The notes under the pieces are model-generated. The model saw only the letters and a list, made by a program, of their open reading frames with translations, had not been told where the DNA came from and did no database searches. Below, piece by piece: positions 11,641 to 25,000 of a stretch of 64,000 nt of DNA (positions within the stretch are counted from its first letter, which is position 1; every line of letters starts with the position of its first letter). The stretch is taken from contig NC_080067.1 in assembly GCF_949987535.1 (NCBI RefSeq), positions 3,906,001 to 3,970,000 of the forward strand, written 5' to 3'. The stretch is from Balaenoptera acutorostrata. Lineage: Eukaryota; Chordata; Mammalia; Artiodactyla; Balaenopteridae. A program made the position numbers and the translations under genes.

Positions 11641-14579
11641 CGAGGAGCGGCTGATTGCGGCTGTGTCTTAAGTCAGAGGGCCACACAATGGAACACGCCA
11701 GGGCAGACGCAGACCAAGGTACTGGCGGTGTTGTCAACGATCCGCATTGCTCAGCCTGGGTCACAGGGAGACAGGTGGGGCAGGCAGGAGACGCCTCACC
11801 CACCCCAGCTGAGTCACTGATAACCAAGCCAGGCCTCATACACTTGCAAAACTAGTAATAAGACTGAACTGGAGCAAACAAAGATCTGTTATTACTACAG
11901 ACAATTCTCATGATGCAAATCATGTGCTTTCAGTATGTTACATTATTTTAAAAACTCATTCAAGGCACATAATTACTAATCTACTGGGCCTGCTAAATAC
12001 CTGTTGGGGAAATGAATCACACTTTCAAAGTTTAGGCCAATAGCAATTCACATATATAGTCTGGGTACACACAATCGTATCTCTTCCTCAAAAAGTCAAG
12101 TGTCGCAAACTCTCTGTTTCCTGGCTCAAGTGAGTTCTGCTCAGAATAAACCGAGAACACTTGGCCCAACTGGCTAACTGTTCTGTTCTGAAGGGACAGG
12201 GAGAGGAGGCAGCACAGCGGGGCACGAGGAGCCAGAGACGCCAGAGCGAGCCGACAAAGACTGCACCCAGAAAGGAGACGGCAAATTAAGCCTGCAGTGA
12301 TGTCGTTAGTATCGGAGATTTGACTTAGCCCTTTCAACGAGACAGCATTTCTTCTCCTGCACTTCCAGGTCAAATGACAAGGAGTAAATGTTACCATCAG
12401 CAAACCTCACACTTCTCTAGGGGCTTGTCGGATCTCAGAGAAGCTTCAGAACTGGAGGGCCTTACTACCGGGCTGGGAAGTTTAATAAACCTTTGGAAAG
12501 CAATGAGAGCCGGACTGTTAACAAACCTCTAAATGTAAAAAGGTTTCAAGAACGGCCCTGGAAGAAGAAACAGACAAACACAGCACCAGTCACCTGTGGA
12601 TGAAAATTCACTCATCTCATAGCAAACAGGACACAGAAACAGAGAGAGGAGACATCCAATCCTCCACGCTACAAAATTTCCATCAGAACAATTAATTTGG
12701 GCTCCAAGACCTTAACAGCTTTTTAGGTTTTTTTTCATAGTCATGTGTTTTAACTTGCAGGTACTACAGTACAGAATTTCCTCCCAATATATCTAAATGC
12801 AAATAGTTACAGTAAAATACAGTAGAAGAAATCCTTACATCTACACAGAATCCAGCAGCATGGCCAGACAGAATGAAAGCCAATTTCAAATTTTGGTTCT
12901 AACAAGAATTGCGTCCTTAACATGTGGTTTATTTTAGGACTGGTCCATATCACTTGGCAATGTCTACTATGTAATAAATACATTTTTGGATGTGGATACA
13001 TCTCAGTATTCTGAGCTACAAAGAAGCAGCACTTTCTGGGGGGGCTGCCAATGTGAAGAATAAAGCTATGCATTGAGGACTTTCCTAAAGTTATTCGAAA
13101 AAGGACCAAGGCCAAAGCAGTATCATATACTATTAAGTAACAGAAGGCATTGCTATCTTTACTCCCAGTCTCTGCTCACACATTACTATAAATGCTTAAC
13201 ATACATTTACTGAACTATTTACTTAGGTTAGAGGAAAGTTATCTTTCATGTTTATATAAAAAAATCCTCCTGGGTGCTTGTTATAAAACAAATGTTTTCT
13301 TTCAGAGTCTTTGATGTACACCAATTCAACAATCTCCTTTTCTTTAGGATAAATGTGTTCTAGCAAAGTCTGCTAAGAGAGAAAATTTTACAAAGCCAAT
13401 CCCAATAAATTTCCTTAAAAAACTGAGATGTATTCCCATAAAGGAGGAAGGGTTATGAGTGGTGGTAGGAGAAATTTAAGTTACTTGGGGAGCAAAGCGC
13501 CGTGTAGCCAAACACTTGCAGCTCCACAGGGTACCATTTGCTTTTCTCTGGCAGTACCTAATGCTTTTGTGATTCCAACGAATACTCTGAACTAGGAGAA
13601 TGTCTCCCAATCCTGAAAATTTCTAAATTCTACGGTCAACACTCCCAGACCTCTGCTCTCACTTCTCCAGACAGCCTGAGTCATGCACTCACCCAAATGA
13701 CACCATTTACTGGCCGCCTGCATCTCACCAGGTGGACCCAGCAACAGGACTCAAGTCTGAAGCTTCACGTCATACAAATAAAAACGGATTTCTCTGCGTC
13801 GTCAATTTTAACTCATAAATTTGTCAAAGTTATTTGAATAGGAGAGATCATGAATAATTTCTCCTCCAAACACTTATTTGCTATAAGGGCATACTAGAAA
13901 ATAACCTCTAATTGTCTTAAGATGTGAAAGGTATCATTCATAACCCAAAAGACCCACCTTTGAACACAGCTAATGCCAATGAAGTGTAACGTATTTGTGA
14001 CGCTAAAATGTAGCGCTTCGACTGACAACTTCTGTGATGTGACTAAAAAGACAGCAAGCAGGTCACTCAGGGTGCCTGTGCAGTGCTTCCCCCAACCTCA
14101 CCCCCAAACCTGAACGGGAATCTGGCGTCGGGATTGTTCTACACCGCTGCTATTTAAACACACTGCTCTGATAGGAAGAACTAAGATAAACATTTGCACT
14201 GTGGGACATTCTCTCATATGAAACTATTAACCACATTCGGCAATAACTCTAGGTGTCTTGACGTCCCCTGGCTGACTGTGTGTAATTTACAATTACGTGC
14301 CTTGAGAACCAATCTCTGAAAAGGGGATATCAATTATCAAGTTACACAGGACCGAGAGTGCCTGGGATAATCAGAAATAAATTAATAAAACGTGACGGGT
14401 AGATGCCTGGCAAGATGATACTTACATGATGCTTTAAGAGTTCCAGGTACAGTCAATGTACCTGGAATTATCCTATTTTGGTTAATGTACCAAAACATTA
14501 ACATAACAGTCAATCTGAAAAGGATGAAAAAATACTGACTATGATGAATAACTTATGCTGTGTTATAAGTAAACACGTA
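11641..14579. other. No recognised gene
   Basis: About 2.9 kb of mostly single-copy-looking intronic DNA. The minus-strand open frame at 12032-12403 (123 codons) resembles no protein I know, and I do not call it a gene. Confidence 0.5.
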
Positions 14580-14936
14580 GGGCTTCCCTGGTGGCGCAGT
14601 GGTTAAGAATCCACGTGCCAATGCAGGGGACACAAGTTCGAGCCCTGGCCCGGGAAGATCTCACATGCCGCGGAGCAACTAAGCCTGTGCGCCACAACTA
14701 CTGAGCCTGCGCTCCAGAGCCCGCAAGCCACAACTGCTGAGCCCGTGTGCCACAACTACTGAAGCCCATGCGCCTAGAGCCCTGCTCCACAGCAAGACAA
14801 GCCACCGGAATGAGAAGCCCACGCACCACAAGGAAGAGTAGCCCCCGCTCGCCGCAGCTGGAGAAAGCCCACGCACAGCAAGAGACCCAATGCAGCCAAA
14901 AATAAATACATAAATAATTAATTAATTTTTTAAAAA
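14580..14936 (+). mobile_element. Older, longer CHR-type SINE (~355 bp)
   Basis: The tRNA-like head has A and B boxes; the body has three CCACAACTRCTGA modules instead of one. Target duplication AAGTAAACACGTA flanks both sides (14567 and about 14936). Confidence 0.9.
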
Positions 14937-14949
14937 AGTAAACACGTAT

Positions 14950-15549
14950 ACCCACTCATTCTAGCGCATTCACAAGTGTGAAGAGCACAAAATATTGATG
15001 CAAATCAAAGCATGTAAAAAAGCTTAAGGATGGCAGCAGCAATTTACTGATTTCCCAATTTATCCACTGCCTAGTATTTTCAAATTAGGTCCAGCAAAAG
15101 GGATTCATCAAGATATAATACATGAATCCTGCACTATTTACTTACACATGGTATCCATACCACAATATTAGCCGTAAAGATCACAAAGGCCTTGAATCCA
15201 GTAAAGCAGAACTTTTTCTGGTGGAGGGAGAGAAAAGGAACCCCCCTCCAATCCTTTGAGAATTCACTGAAAATGACAGACCCCCGCCTCCAAGAGAAAT
15301 AATATACACAATGTTAAGAAATTCTACACTAGTGTAAAAATGTGGTAATACTGACTCACTTCCCTCATAAACACAATGGAATCTTCTAGTTGGGAACAGT
15401 AACACAAACATCTTTTCCTTCTCAAAAATCAGCCCCTCTGTTGGATCTGTCTTGTGAAGGTCACCAACCAATGTGAAGTCATAAAATCCAATGGGTACTT
15501 GCCGGTCTTCATGTTCTTCCACCTCAAGCAGGATTCCTTCAGAGTTGAT
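14950..15549. other. No recognised feature
   Basis: Unique-looking intronic DNA. A 124-codon minus-strand frame at 15181-15555 has no domain I recognise. Confidence 0.5.
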
Positions 15550-16680
15550 CATCACTCTACCTCAAAACCCTTTCCACTCGCTGCTTTCTGGCCCCATGTT
15601 CTCTTGATTTTCCTCCTTTCTCAGCCTCCTTTGCTGGCTTCTCCTTCAGATTCTACAACCTCTAACTAAAGATGTCCAAGTCTTTATCCTGAGCTCTCTT
15701 CTCACTACACCTTTCCTCTCCAGGTGAGCTAGAGGTGTTCCCAAAACATTCAAGAGTCTCTATATACTGACGTCCCCCAAGTGTATACCTATCTCAAGTT
15801 TTGATGTGTCTTGGGTTCACGATATTCCTCTCAACTCCAATTACTTACAGCTAACGTCTACTTGACAACTTCATCTGGATGTGTCACTGGCATCTATCTC
15901 AAACCTAACACATCCAAGAAAACCTCATTTTCCTTTCCTGCTTCATCCCAACACACACACACAGACACACACACACACACACACGCTTTATTCCAGTAAA
16001 ACATCACCATCATCTATCTAGTTTCTAAAACCACAGGAACCTGCAGCCATTCTCTGTCCTCTCTCACCTGCCAAATGCAACCCATCAACAGGTCCAGGGG
16101 TTCTAAGCCCACCTCCACTGCCACTACCCTAGTCCCAACTACCATCACCAGCTGCCTGGAATAAAGCCACACCTTCCCTTCCTTTCTGGTCACCTTTTCT
16201 CCGACTCGTGCCTTCCTCCCAGCCATTTTCCACATAACAAGGAGGGTGGGGAAAGACTTTTAAATCGTTACTGAAATAACGTCACTTCCTTGCTTCCACA
16301 CCTTGAATGGCTTCCCACTGTTCTTACAATGAAATGGTTTACAAGATCCCACATCATGCGATTCCCGCAGCCCACAGCCTGTGTGTGTGCTTCCCTCTGG
16401 GATGCTCTTCCCAAGGATGTGTTCTGATTTTCACAAGGATATCTCCTTTCTCCTTTCTTCTCATCTTTCAGGTATTTGCCTAAATGTCTTTCTAAGCCTT
16501 CTCTAAGTCACCCCCCCCCCGCAATTTTTCTCTACCACCGCACTGTTAATTTCTCTCCTACCAGCCAATACAACCTGTGCTTACTAATCCTCTAACTCGG
16601 TTAACGTCTGTACTGCCTACTAAAACTCAAGCTGCACAAGCCAGAGGCCAGGTCTGTGTAGTGACCCACAGAGCCTAGCA
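15550..16680 (+). mobile_element. L2 LINE 3' region
   Basis: The pyrimidine-rich order CTGGCTTCTCCTTC, CATCTGGATGTGTCACTGGC, ATCTCAAACCTAACACATCC, AAGATCCCACATCATGCGAT and ATGTCTTTCTAAGCCTTC follows the L2 3' region. A CA repeat lies inside. Confidence 0.7.
15950..15984 (+). repeat. (CA)n microsatellite
   Basis: About 17 CA units with one GA interruption. Confidence 0.95.
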
Positions 16681-16689
16681 CACAGAAGA

Positions 16690-16985
16690 CACACCTTGGA
16701 GATACTGCAGGTTCAGATCCAGACCACCGCCATAAAGCAAATATCGCAACACAACGAGTCACACACACTGTCTGGCTTCCCAGAGCACATATAAGTTACA
16801 TTTACACTAACACTGTAGTCTACGTGTGTAACAGCATCATGTCTAGAAAAGCCACGTACACACCCTAAACGATACTTTATTGCTAAAAAGTGCTAATCAT
16901 CACTTGACAACGCGGGGTTGTCACAATCTTCAATCTGTAAAAGTCGTGGTACCCGTGAAGCGCAATAAAACGAGGTCTGCCTGCA
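16690..16985 (+). mobile_element. Tigger-family DNA transposon remnant
   Basis: It contains GGAGATACTGCAGGTTCAGA, ATAAAGCAAATATCGCAACA and TACTTTATTGCTAAAAAGTG, with right end GAAGCGCAATAAAACGAGGT. Both ends match the Tigger1 pattern with the transposase centre missing. Confidence 0.85.
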
Positions 16986-17740
16986 TTTGAGAAATGGATC
17001 CGATCTCACTCACTCCCACTGCTGTCACTCTTCCACAGCACTGCTTCCTGATTCTAATTCTGACTCCTTGAGCCCTACCCTCTCTAAAGCTTTTCTTTAA
17101 GTCATTCCAAGCTGCTCCGTCAATTGCTATTTGAAAATGTGCTTCGATGTCTTTTTCTATAAAACTTATTTTGGGTCCATCCCACATCAATTTTCCATCT
17201 ATCAAATTAAATTGATACAAACACCCAATTTCCTGGTCTTACACATAACGGTCATCATTTCAACGGCGGTCGACCCTACTGGGACCTCTCACTGACTATT
17301 ACTATTTAAAATTTAGTACTGACACAGGTCACGATAGACAATCAGAGGTGACACCTGCAACAAATGCAATGCTGACACTACGTAAGAGCTGGATAACATA
17401 GTCTCTTTATCCTGGCCTGGTCATGTTCCCGTTCACTTTGTCATGTTCAGGTTCTTCAGAAAGCAGACAGAGGTCAGCTTCTGACTACTTTGTTAATTCA
17501 AGTGTTAGGGAACAGTGCTGCTTCAAGTAGCAAAACCCGGTGATCGCTTCCAGTTATGTCTGGCATAGGAAAACTGTTGGCTTTGTAGGGCTTGCCTGAC
17601 TGAGTGAGACATCACTCTGGCCTTCCACAAGTCTGTCATCTATGTAGTGTGGCGTGGCTTCCACAAGCAATTCACTGTCACTCGCATATATGTTTCAAGA
17701 AAGGAGCCGTTAGCACACAGCAGTTCCTGGGTTACACTTC
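16986..17740. other. No confident feature
   Basis: A 96-codon minus-strand frame (16930-17220) overlaps the Tigger end and is not a recognisable protein. The rest may be further decayed RT-element sequence. Confidence 0.4.
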
Positions 17741-17759
17741 TCCAGCAAGGAGCTCTGAT

Positions 17760-17970
17760 GAGTTTCTTAGCCTTTAGAGTAGGAAGTTTCCCAGAGGATT
17801 AGAAGCAGATTCTGACACCAGTTACCAGGCCCTTTGTTTCACGTTAGAGCATGACTGCGTGAGAGAGGCTGGATAAGAATGGGCCCATTATGAAGCCCTG
17901 TCTCACTCCGCTGATGATGCGGAATGTGTCAGATGTCTCAGGCGGAGCCGGCATCTCCGACATAACCCCC
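17760..17970 (-). pseudogene. Reverse-transcriptase fragment of a non-L1 retrotransposon (RTE-like)
   Basis: On the minus strand, 17966-17844 reads open through SDTFRIISGVRQGF and IMGPFL to a TAA at 17846-17844. A shifted frame further on gives LVTGVRICF, a stop, then SSGKL. F-x-I-x-SGVRQG-x-x-(S/G)P-(F/L)L is the conserved RT block before the catalytic YADD motif. L1 has GTRQGCPLSP and L2/CR1 have GVPQGSVLGP here, so RTE-type is the better fit. YADD is not visible. It is frameshifted, dead and old. Family assignment is inferred from this motif only. Confidence 0.55.
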
Positions 17971-18969
17971 TCCGGAGCAGCTCTGGGATGTGGGGAACGT
18001 CTCCGGGAAGCCCTATTTACTTAGCACCCCTAAACCCATGCTCATTTGTGGGCAAACAATAATCCTAAAAAGTCAAAACGTGCAAATCACAGGTACTGGC
18101 ATTTTCTGTATACATCTTCCCAATCTAGCCCACAGCACCATCTTTTGTATCACACTGCAGTCCAGAGCTCCTCTGTGATTCCGGGAAGGTGAAAATTGCC
18201 AAAAGCGCTTGGGTGCCAACTTGGAAAGACTGCCAGCGACGGACAGCAGTAAAATGCAACAGCAATTTCCCCAGCTCTTGCCATTATTTTCTGAAGAGGG
18301 TAATGAGGACGTTCCGTTAAATCATCAGACCCAAATTAGGTTTTTGTGTTTGTATTTTAATTTAACAAATATGTATTGTTGTTTATCCACTCTCTCGGAC
18401 AATGTCGGGACGCAAAGACATAACCCCTGCTCTCAAGGAACTTCAAGTCTCCTGGGAAAGAACAAACCAAAGAACACTGGGGACAGATGTTGCTTTTCAA
18501 GTAGCTGGAGTGTTAGTCAAGGACCACGAAGGCTTCCAGTCCTCTAGAAACTGTCCCTCCATCATCAAGTTTAGGCCACCAGCCTTCCAAAATACACGCT
18601 CTCCATTTACAGCCTCAATTCTATATTCTATCACCTTCTCTACAATCGTGTTCAAAAAACACTGCATCTCCCTCTCTCGCCTTTTCACTTTTTTCCTCTC
18701 AGTCTACAAAGCATAACTTTAACCTTGACCTCCCCTAGGGCTCGCAGCTCTCCTCCTACTTCGCGTCGTTTTTCTCCAGGTCCTCTCTGCTTTCCCATCC
18801 CTCGTCTGCGGCATCCTTCAGAGCACAAGTCTCAATCCTCCTCTCCCTTGGGCGACAGGGTGTACCTTATCACCCACTTTCAAATCTAATGTAGACACTC
18901 AAGGCCGGTTCCAGCCTCAGCCCCCAGCCAGCCCACCTCAGACTCAACGCGTGGAAACCTAAACACACG
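17971..18969. other. No recognised gene; traces of old repeats
   Basis: Around 18350-18450 the sequence (AACAAATATGTATTG, CTGCTCTCAAGGAACTTCAAG) resembles common mammalian ancient repeats. Nothing else is assignable. Confidence 0.4.
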
Positions 18970-19165
18970 GGCGTCACGATGCCTGCACCTCACTTTCAAA
19001 TGGTTCCGCGAAAATAAATATATGGAGATGGGATCGAGGCAAAGCAAACGAGGCGAAACGTCAACGGCTGATGTATCAGGGTGAAGGCTGCTGTTCCCTG
19101 CAGTATTCTTTCAACTCTTCCGTGGCTTGGAATTGTTCAAATTTAAAAAGTTAGGGGAAAAAAAC
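18970..19165 (+). repeat. Ancient L1M-like 3' end fragment
   Basis: AATGGTTCCGCGAAAATAAA, a GGTGAAGG segment, and the terminal TTCAAATTTAAAAAGTTAGG follow the same order as copies near 36.2 kb and 61.7 kb. Confidence 0.45.
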
Positions 19166-19389
19166 AGGTAGGATCAGAATCAAAGACAGAAATCATGGTT
19201 CGTGCCTTTTAGGGAGTTTATTTAATTTGTCTAGTGTAAAAGTAGGCTAGGTAGATCTGCGAGTTCAATGACGGATTCATAATAAGCTCAAATGTATAAT
19301 CGAAACGCAAATATTTACCGAGGGCCTACCGAGGGGCAGCAACATGCTAAGCGTTGTGCGTCGTCAACAAAGCACATCACTACACCTCG

Positions 19390-20090
19390 TCTGCGTCTGC
19401 TAATAGCACCACCATCTTCCCCGCCACCCAAAGGCCCCTGACTCCTTTCAAGTCCGCCACATCTAAATCTAATTCTACTGCTGTCCACCTCTCCCCCCTC
19501 TCCACTTGGCTGGCCACCACCTGTCCCCAGCCCCGGCCCACCTGGCCTCCCACCTGGATACTGCAGCAGGAGCTCCACGCAGCCCTTGCCCCGTCTCTGT
19601 CCAGATGCTCAGCTCTAACTGGATTACACTTCCACCTCAAAAGGGTGTCGGCTATTCTCCAGTATCAGTAAAGCACATTCAAGGCCCCCCCCCGTGACAC
19701 TGAGGACGCACGTTTTATCCGTTGGTTCCCCCGCTCTTTCCCGTCCTTGGCCGCAGATTGATTCCCTGCCGCCCAGCAGCACCCTCGTGCCTTTCCTCTG
19801 CGACGCCTTTGCTTGCGCTGGTCTCCCCCCACAGGTGTCCCTCACTCTTCCCACCCACTTCCCGTCTCCTCCCCTGCTCCAGACACACCCCCCGCACCCG
19901 GGTCAGAGTAATACGTCACTCCTCTGAACCTTTAAAATATGTTATATGCATTTACTAATACTTTCCAAGTAACTTTCACGTTTCCAAGTACGATCCAAAA
20001 TCTGTACGGGTATTTCTCACCATGCTTACTAGACAATGAACTCCTTGAAGGCAGTGACTTTTCACACGTGACAGGCACTCATGGTCTGTG
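19390..20090 (+). mobile_element. L2 LINE 3' region
   Basis: CT-rich L2-type body with CTGCAGCAGGAGCTCC, then the L2 3' terminus CTAGACAATGAACTCCTTGA and AGGCAGTGACTTTT. Open frames here on both strands are low-complexity shadows. Confidence 0.6.
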
Positions 20091-20585
20091 ACAGGAACCT
20101 AACGTTAGTATCCTGTACACGAATCCCGGAAAACTGAAGTGTTGCCTCCTAAACTGTAAGCAATTTTCCCTCAAAATACCGATAACATTTTAACAGCAGT
20201 ATAGTCTTATTTACTTTTTTTACTTTTTTGGAGTGGTAAAATATATCATATAAAATTTGCCATTTTTAACCATTTGAAAGTGTAGAATTCAGTGCCATTA
20301 ATTACACTGACAACGTTGTGCAACGATCACCACTATCTGTTTGCAAAATTTTCATCACTCCAAACAGAAACTCTGTCCCCATTAAGAAATAACTACCCAT
20401 TCTCCCCTCCCCGCCCCCCGCCTCTGGAAACCTCTCATCTTTCTGTCACTATGAATTTGCCTATTCTAGGTATTTCATGTAAGTGGAGTCATACCATATT
20501 TGTCCTTTTGTCTAGCTTATTTTCCCCAGTGTAGTATTTTCAAGTTCATTCATGGTATATAGCATGTATCAGAATGTCATTCTAC

Positions 20586-20713
20586 GGGATTTCCCCTGGT
20601 GGTCCCGTGGTTAAGACTCCGTGCTTCCGCTGCAGGGGGTGTGGGTCCAATCCCTGGTCAGGGAACTAAGATCCTGCCTGCCATGCTGCGCGGCCAAAAA
20701 AAAAAAAAAAAAA
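20586..20713 (+). mobile_element. Short CHR-type SINE inside L1
   Basis: Head GGGATTTCCCCTGGTGGTCC, degraded B box GGGTCCAATCCC, and a CGGCC-A(n) end. The flanks share TCATTCT. Confidence 0.9.
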
Positions 20714-20926
20714 TCATTCTTTTTAATGGCTGAATAATGTTGCATCGTGTGTACAGACCACATTTGGTTTATCCACTCATCTGTCGACAGACACTTGGTT
20801 GACTTGGTTGTTTCCACTTTTGGGCTACTATGAGCAGCTAGGAACACCGACTCGATGTTTGCCTGAGTCCCTGTTTTCAATCCTTTTGGGACTACACCTA
20901 GGAGTAGAAAGCTGGGTCATACAGTT

Positions 20927-21051
20927 TTTTTTTTTTTTTGGCCGCGCCTCTCGGCATGCATGCGGGACCTTAGCTCCCCGACCAGGGGTGGAACCCAGTC
21001 CCCTGCGGTGGAAGCGCGGAGTCCGAACCGCTGGACCACCAAGGAAGTCCC
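20927..21051 (-). mobile_element. Short CHR-type SINE inside the same L1
   Basis: The T run, GGCCGCGCC and TTAGCTCCCCGACCAGGGG lead to a GGAAGTCCCC end. It is oriented opposite to the SINE 200 bp to the left, and L1 sequence resumes after it. Confidence 0.9.
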
Positions 21052-21151
21052 CCTACGGTAATTCTTTTCCACTTCATGAGAAGCAGCAGCAGTACAGTTT
21101 TACAATCCACACACGTGGTCATTAGGTAAAACACAACCACCACAAGAGTTC

Positions 21152-21984
21152 CTAGTCATCTAAGAAACAATTCACTTTTAGGCAGATTTCCTTCCTTCCT
21201 ACCCACTCGGGCCCCAGGTGATGACCTAATTTCAGGAACCTGACCCTGGTTTGGGTGCCACTTTGATTTGTTGACACTCCAGTCTCCCAGTTCTCACTAT
21301 TTTTCCACACTACCTTTTGCACACAAAGGGAAGCACGCTGTAGTAGTAACTCTCCAAATGACAATTATGATGATACTAAACATCATTCAGATGTTGGAAG
21401 TCACACTGATATCCTTAAGGCATTAGCAGATAAATGAAAGATACATAAAAGGAAGGATATTTTTCAGCAGGTAAGACGATAACAGGGTTTTGTACAGGAT
21501 GACTTCTGTTGAACCCACTTCTTAAACCCAAACAAGCATACAAAACATGCTAAACTTGGACGAGATGTATAAGCCTTTACTGTTGTGAGAAAAGGATCAT
21601 CTCTTTTCACTCCAAGGTTAGCAGCCCGGGATTTCTAAACTGACATCTCATGATTATTACCACCAATGCCAGGAGGTTTTATAAAACCACAAAATACGAC
21701 AATGTAAATTCACACAAACGATCTGTGCTAACTTGGAGCATCTCTGTGCAAGGGGCAGGATCAGAAGAGGTCATGAGGGGGATCCTTCCACTTTTTACTC
21801 CACAACTTCTGCATTTCAGCTTTTCAAAAACACACATTCTTATACCATAATTGTGTAATGACCTAAAATTGTATTTAAAATACAAGCAATAAAAGGCAAT
21901 GTTAGGAAAAAAGATGAGCTATTAAAAGGAGCTAAATGGGCAGGTCCAACAATGTCACCATCTAACACAATCAGAAAACTCTAA
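21152..21984. other. No recognised feature
   Basis: Unique-looking intronic DNA. Confidence 0.5.
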
Positions 21985-22085
21985 TCTCATTTGAACTTTA
22001 CAATGCTATGAGGTAGGCCAGCCAGGGATTCAGCCCTTTTAGTAAATGAGGAAAAGAAGGTTGAGAAAAAGCTTCTTAGACAACT
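21985..22085 (-). repeat. MIR SINE fragment (weak)
   Basis: TTTACAATGCTATGAGGTAG, then AAATGAGGAAAAGAAGGTTG, follow the antisense MIR order. Confidence 0.5.
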
Positions 22086-25000
22086 GCTTGACATTTTTTT
22101 TTTAATACTCTTCATGTGAGCCTTCCTTTACATCATCTTCAAAAATGGGCGATTTAGCTGTAAAACTTTAAAACCAACTATATCTGATTACATTCTAGTT
22201 CTCCCCCCAAAATAAAAAGCATTGACTTAGTTAGGTTTATATATTTAGGAAACAGAAAAATAATGGCCAAAATGTAATCAAGTCATATAAAAGGAAATCT
22301 TACTTTTATTATTCTCCACCATGCTTGAAGTGTTTAATGACTTCTCGAAGACACTTTGTCCTAAATAGAACCCCCTCCCAATCTTAATTTTTAGGTTTCG
22401 AGGCACTAAGTGAGCATTTACTCATAATTCCAATATATCTATTAAGTGAAATCTGAAGTTTAAAGGACTTGGGCAAAATGTGTCATTTATTATGTGCAGA
22501 CATACTGCCTACAGACATTTATGGCTACAGGTTAGTTCCATAGCTATAACTAGTCAATTAAGCAAGCTTGAGCCCCAGGCTATAAATAATAGCTACAAAA
22601 CTGACTGTAGTGGCCCAGAGTTCACCAGCTATCTAAAAGGCATAATTTTACAATCCAATGCTGTAGGAAATCATTACAGTAATTAAGACAGCATTTTTTC
22701 CTAAATGATTAAGAGCCAAAACGCAGGGAAAAAAGCCTAACAACCAAAAGCATGGCACATGAGTTGAGAGACTATTACATCTGTACATATAAATATAACC
22801 AAACAGTCCAGAGATACCAAGGAATGTGACTTAAATGGCAATCAATACACAGCAACTTTTAAAATTCACTTAAAATACTTCTGACCTCGTCATTGAATAT
22901 GTTCTACATTTTGTTCTAAAAAAATCTACTCGACATAATATAAAACACTGAGGATTTAACTTGATGTGCTCATACATTATAACTTTTTTAGAAATTGCAT
23001 TTCACACAAGTTTTGAAGTTCAGTAACTTCGAATTCAAATATTTTTGCCAAGTGCTAAAATTACTGAACACATCCAGTACACCTTCAGGAGAAGGCACTC
23101 TCCCATTGATTTGCAACAATCAATGGTTTATTGAGAGGTTCCTATGTGTCCACTGCTGTATTTTAATAAAGTAATGTGTTTAAATTTAAAACCACACACT
23201 GAATACTGACTGAAGAAAGGCGGTTCTACAAAAGCTTAGTGTATAAAACACATTAATTGAAAGCTAATTATTTAACTCATTCAAAATATAATTTACAACT
23301 GGTGAAGTTACAACTTCATAAGAACCAAGCTTTCATGTGGAATAACATTAAGTACAAAAAAAATGCATACATTCAATAGATCACTTAATTCACACATTTT
23401 AATTGGAAGCTAACTTCAGAAAGTATCTGCAAATTATCCATTTCCATCTGAAACAATGTACATTAAAACAGTAAATAATTCCATCCTATAAGGTACCAAC
23501 ACAAAACATAAAACCAAACTCATCTAAGTTAGCTGAATATCAGGGTTACTGCATAACATTCTGTCAGTAACACTAGTAAGCCAACCAAAAGTAGAAATTG
23601 CAGTTCATATTACTTAAGCAGCCCTACTGAAGAATGTCTTCAGAAAATAAAGCAGTTTTTACTTTTAAAGGTCTACATAACACACGCAAAATTTCTCTCG
23701 CAAAATAAAAATGCCTGGTGTTCTCCCTGAAATCAGAGATATTTTTTCAAAATGTTTTAAGTATGTCGAAGTTTGTCTGTCCCCGCCACCCAATATCCAT
23801 CCAGTTCGGTGCTTCGCCTGACCCACAGGTGATGTTCAGAGGTTTCACCTTGAAGGGGTAATTAGGAGGGTTTTCCAAGGATAAGAAGTTCTACATGTTC
23901 AGCAGCACAAATCTCTCACATGTGAACTCAGCTAAAATGGTATGAAGTAAAAGTGTATTTATCTGATTTTTTTAAAAGTGATTAATTCCATGAAAACCTT
24001 CAAATTGTTTACAATTTTAAATTTCATTGCACTTACGAGAAAGCCATTTATGCCTTGATACGTGTTACAAGTTTTGAAACCATGCTTTAAAAACTTGATA
24101 ACTTGACCAGCTAAAGCTGTCTGAACTCACAAGAGACGCATGGAAGAGACGTCATACCAGACAGGGGCAATAAGTACACAGCGCAGATCTACCACGGGGA
24201 AAGCCCATGGATTCAACACAACCAACCAAGGGAAGCGCCAGGCCTCCGTCGGAACAACGATGCCACTAAAATGAAAAACGAAACCATCCCAGCCCTAAGC
24301 CTGACCCATTTCTCCACTGTTCAGGACAACAGTCTGAAAAGATTCTTAACAGCCATGAGAGAAATCCTCCAGAACGATTAACTGGTTACAAACTACAGTT
24401 TAAGAGCATTTCAAACTCAAAATGACTTACCTTCCTTACAAAACAGGGACAACATTTTACTAAAGAACATCCCACACCTGACCAACATGAAGAACGTGTT
24501 ACCAAAATGGCAGTATTAAAGCTTCCATTTACTCCATTAACCATAGTTTAGAAAGTACAGTGTTCATAAGCAAAATATTTCATTTCGCTTTTCAATATCG
24601 CTAAATATTTCCACAGGCTCCCTTTAAATGCTGTGTAAAGCCACTGAGTATTTTCTTGTGGGTAACAAATTCTTCCTCTACCTCTACAAGTTTAGGACAC
24701 TTCTGAAATCTCACATCCCATTCCAATAACAATCCTGAGAACTGAGAATTAGATTAACTGTTATACTTAATTTTTAAACTATGGGAGTAATAGAATGGAA
24801 CAATTAATCTCTCTCAAATGGCTCTGCTGTAATATAAGTCCCTCCTCACTTCACTGTTGAGTTAGTAAAATCATCCAGTCTTCCACCTTGACTCAACAGT
24901 AACCAAATGGCTATTTTAAATAAAATCAAGTCATCACCAAATCCTTCAAAAGCTGGTATCAAATTGTTTTGAAACTGAAACACACATTATGTATACAGTC

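Larger units (their letters stand above)
20220..21150 (-). mobile_element. Old L1 3' region, split by two SINEs
   Basis: AAAATTTGCCATTTTTAACC, GTGTAGAATTCAGTG, CATTTGGTTTATCCACTCAT and GGAGTAGAAAGCTGGGTCAT are the antisense of a mammalian L1 ORF2 tail and 3' UTR. The same family recurs at 61.1-61.7 kb. Confidence 0.75.

Noticed and set aside
12032..12403. 123-codon minus-strand frame
   Set aside because: No motif, no splice or promoter context, and composition like the intron around it.
16930..17220. 96-codon minus-strand frame next to the Tigger end
   Set aside because: Its C-terminal part is Tigger terminal sequence and the rest matches no family I know.
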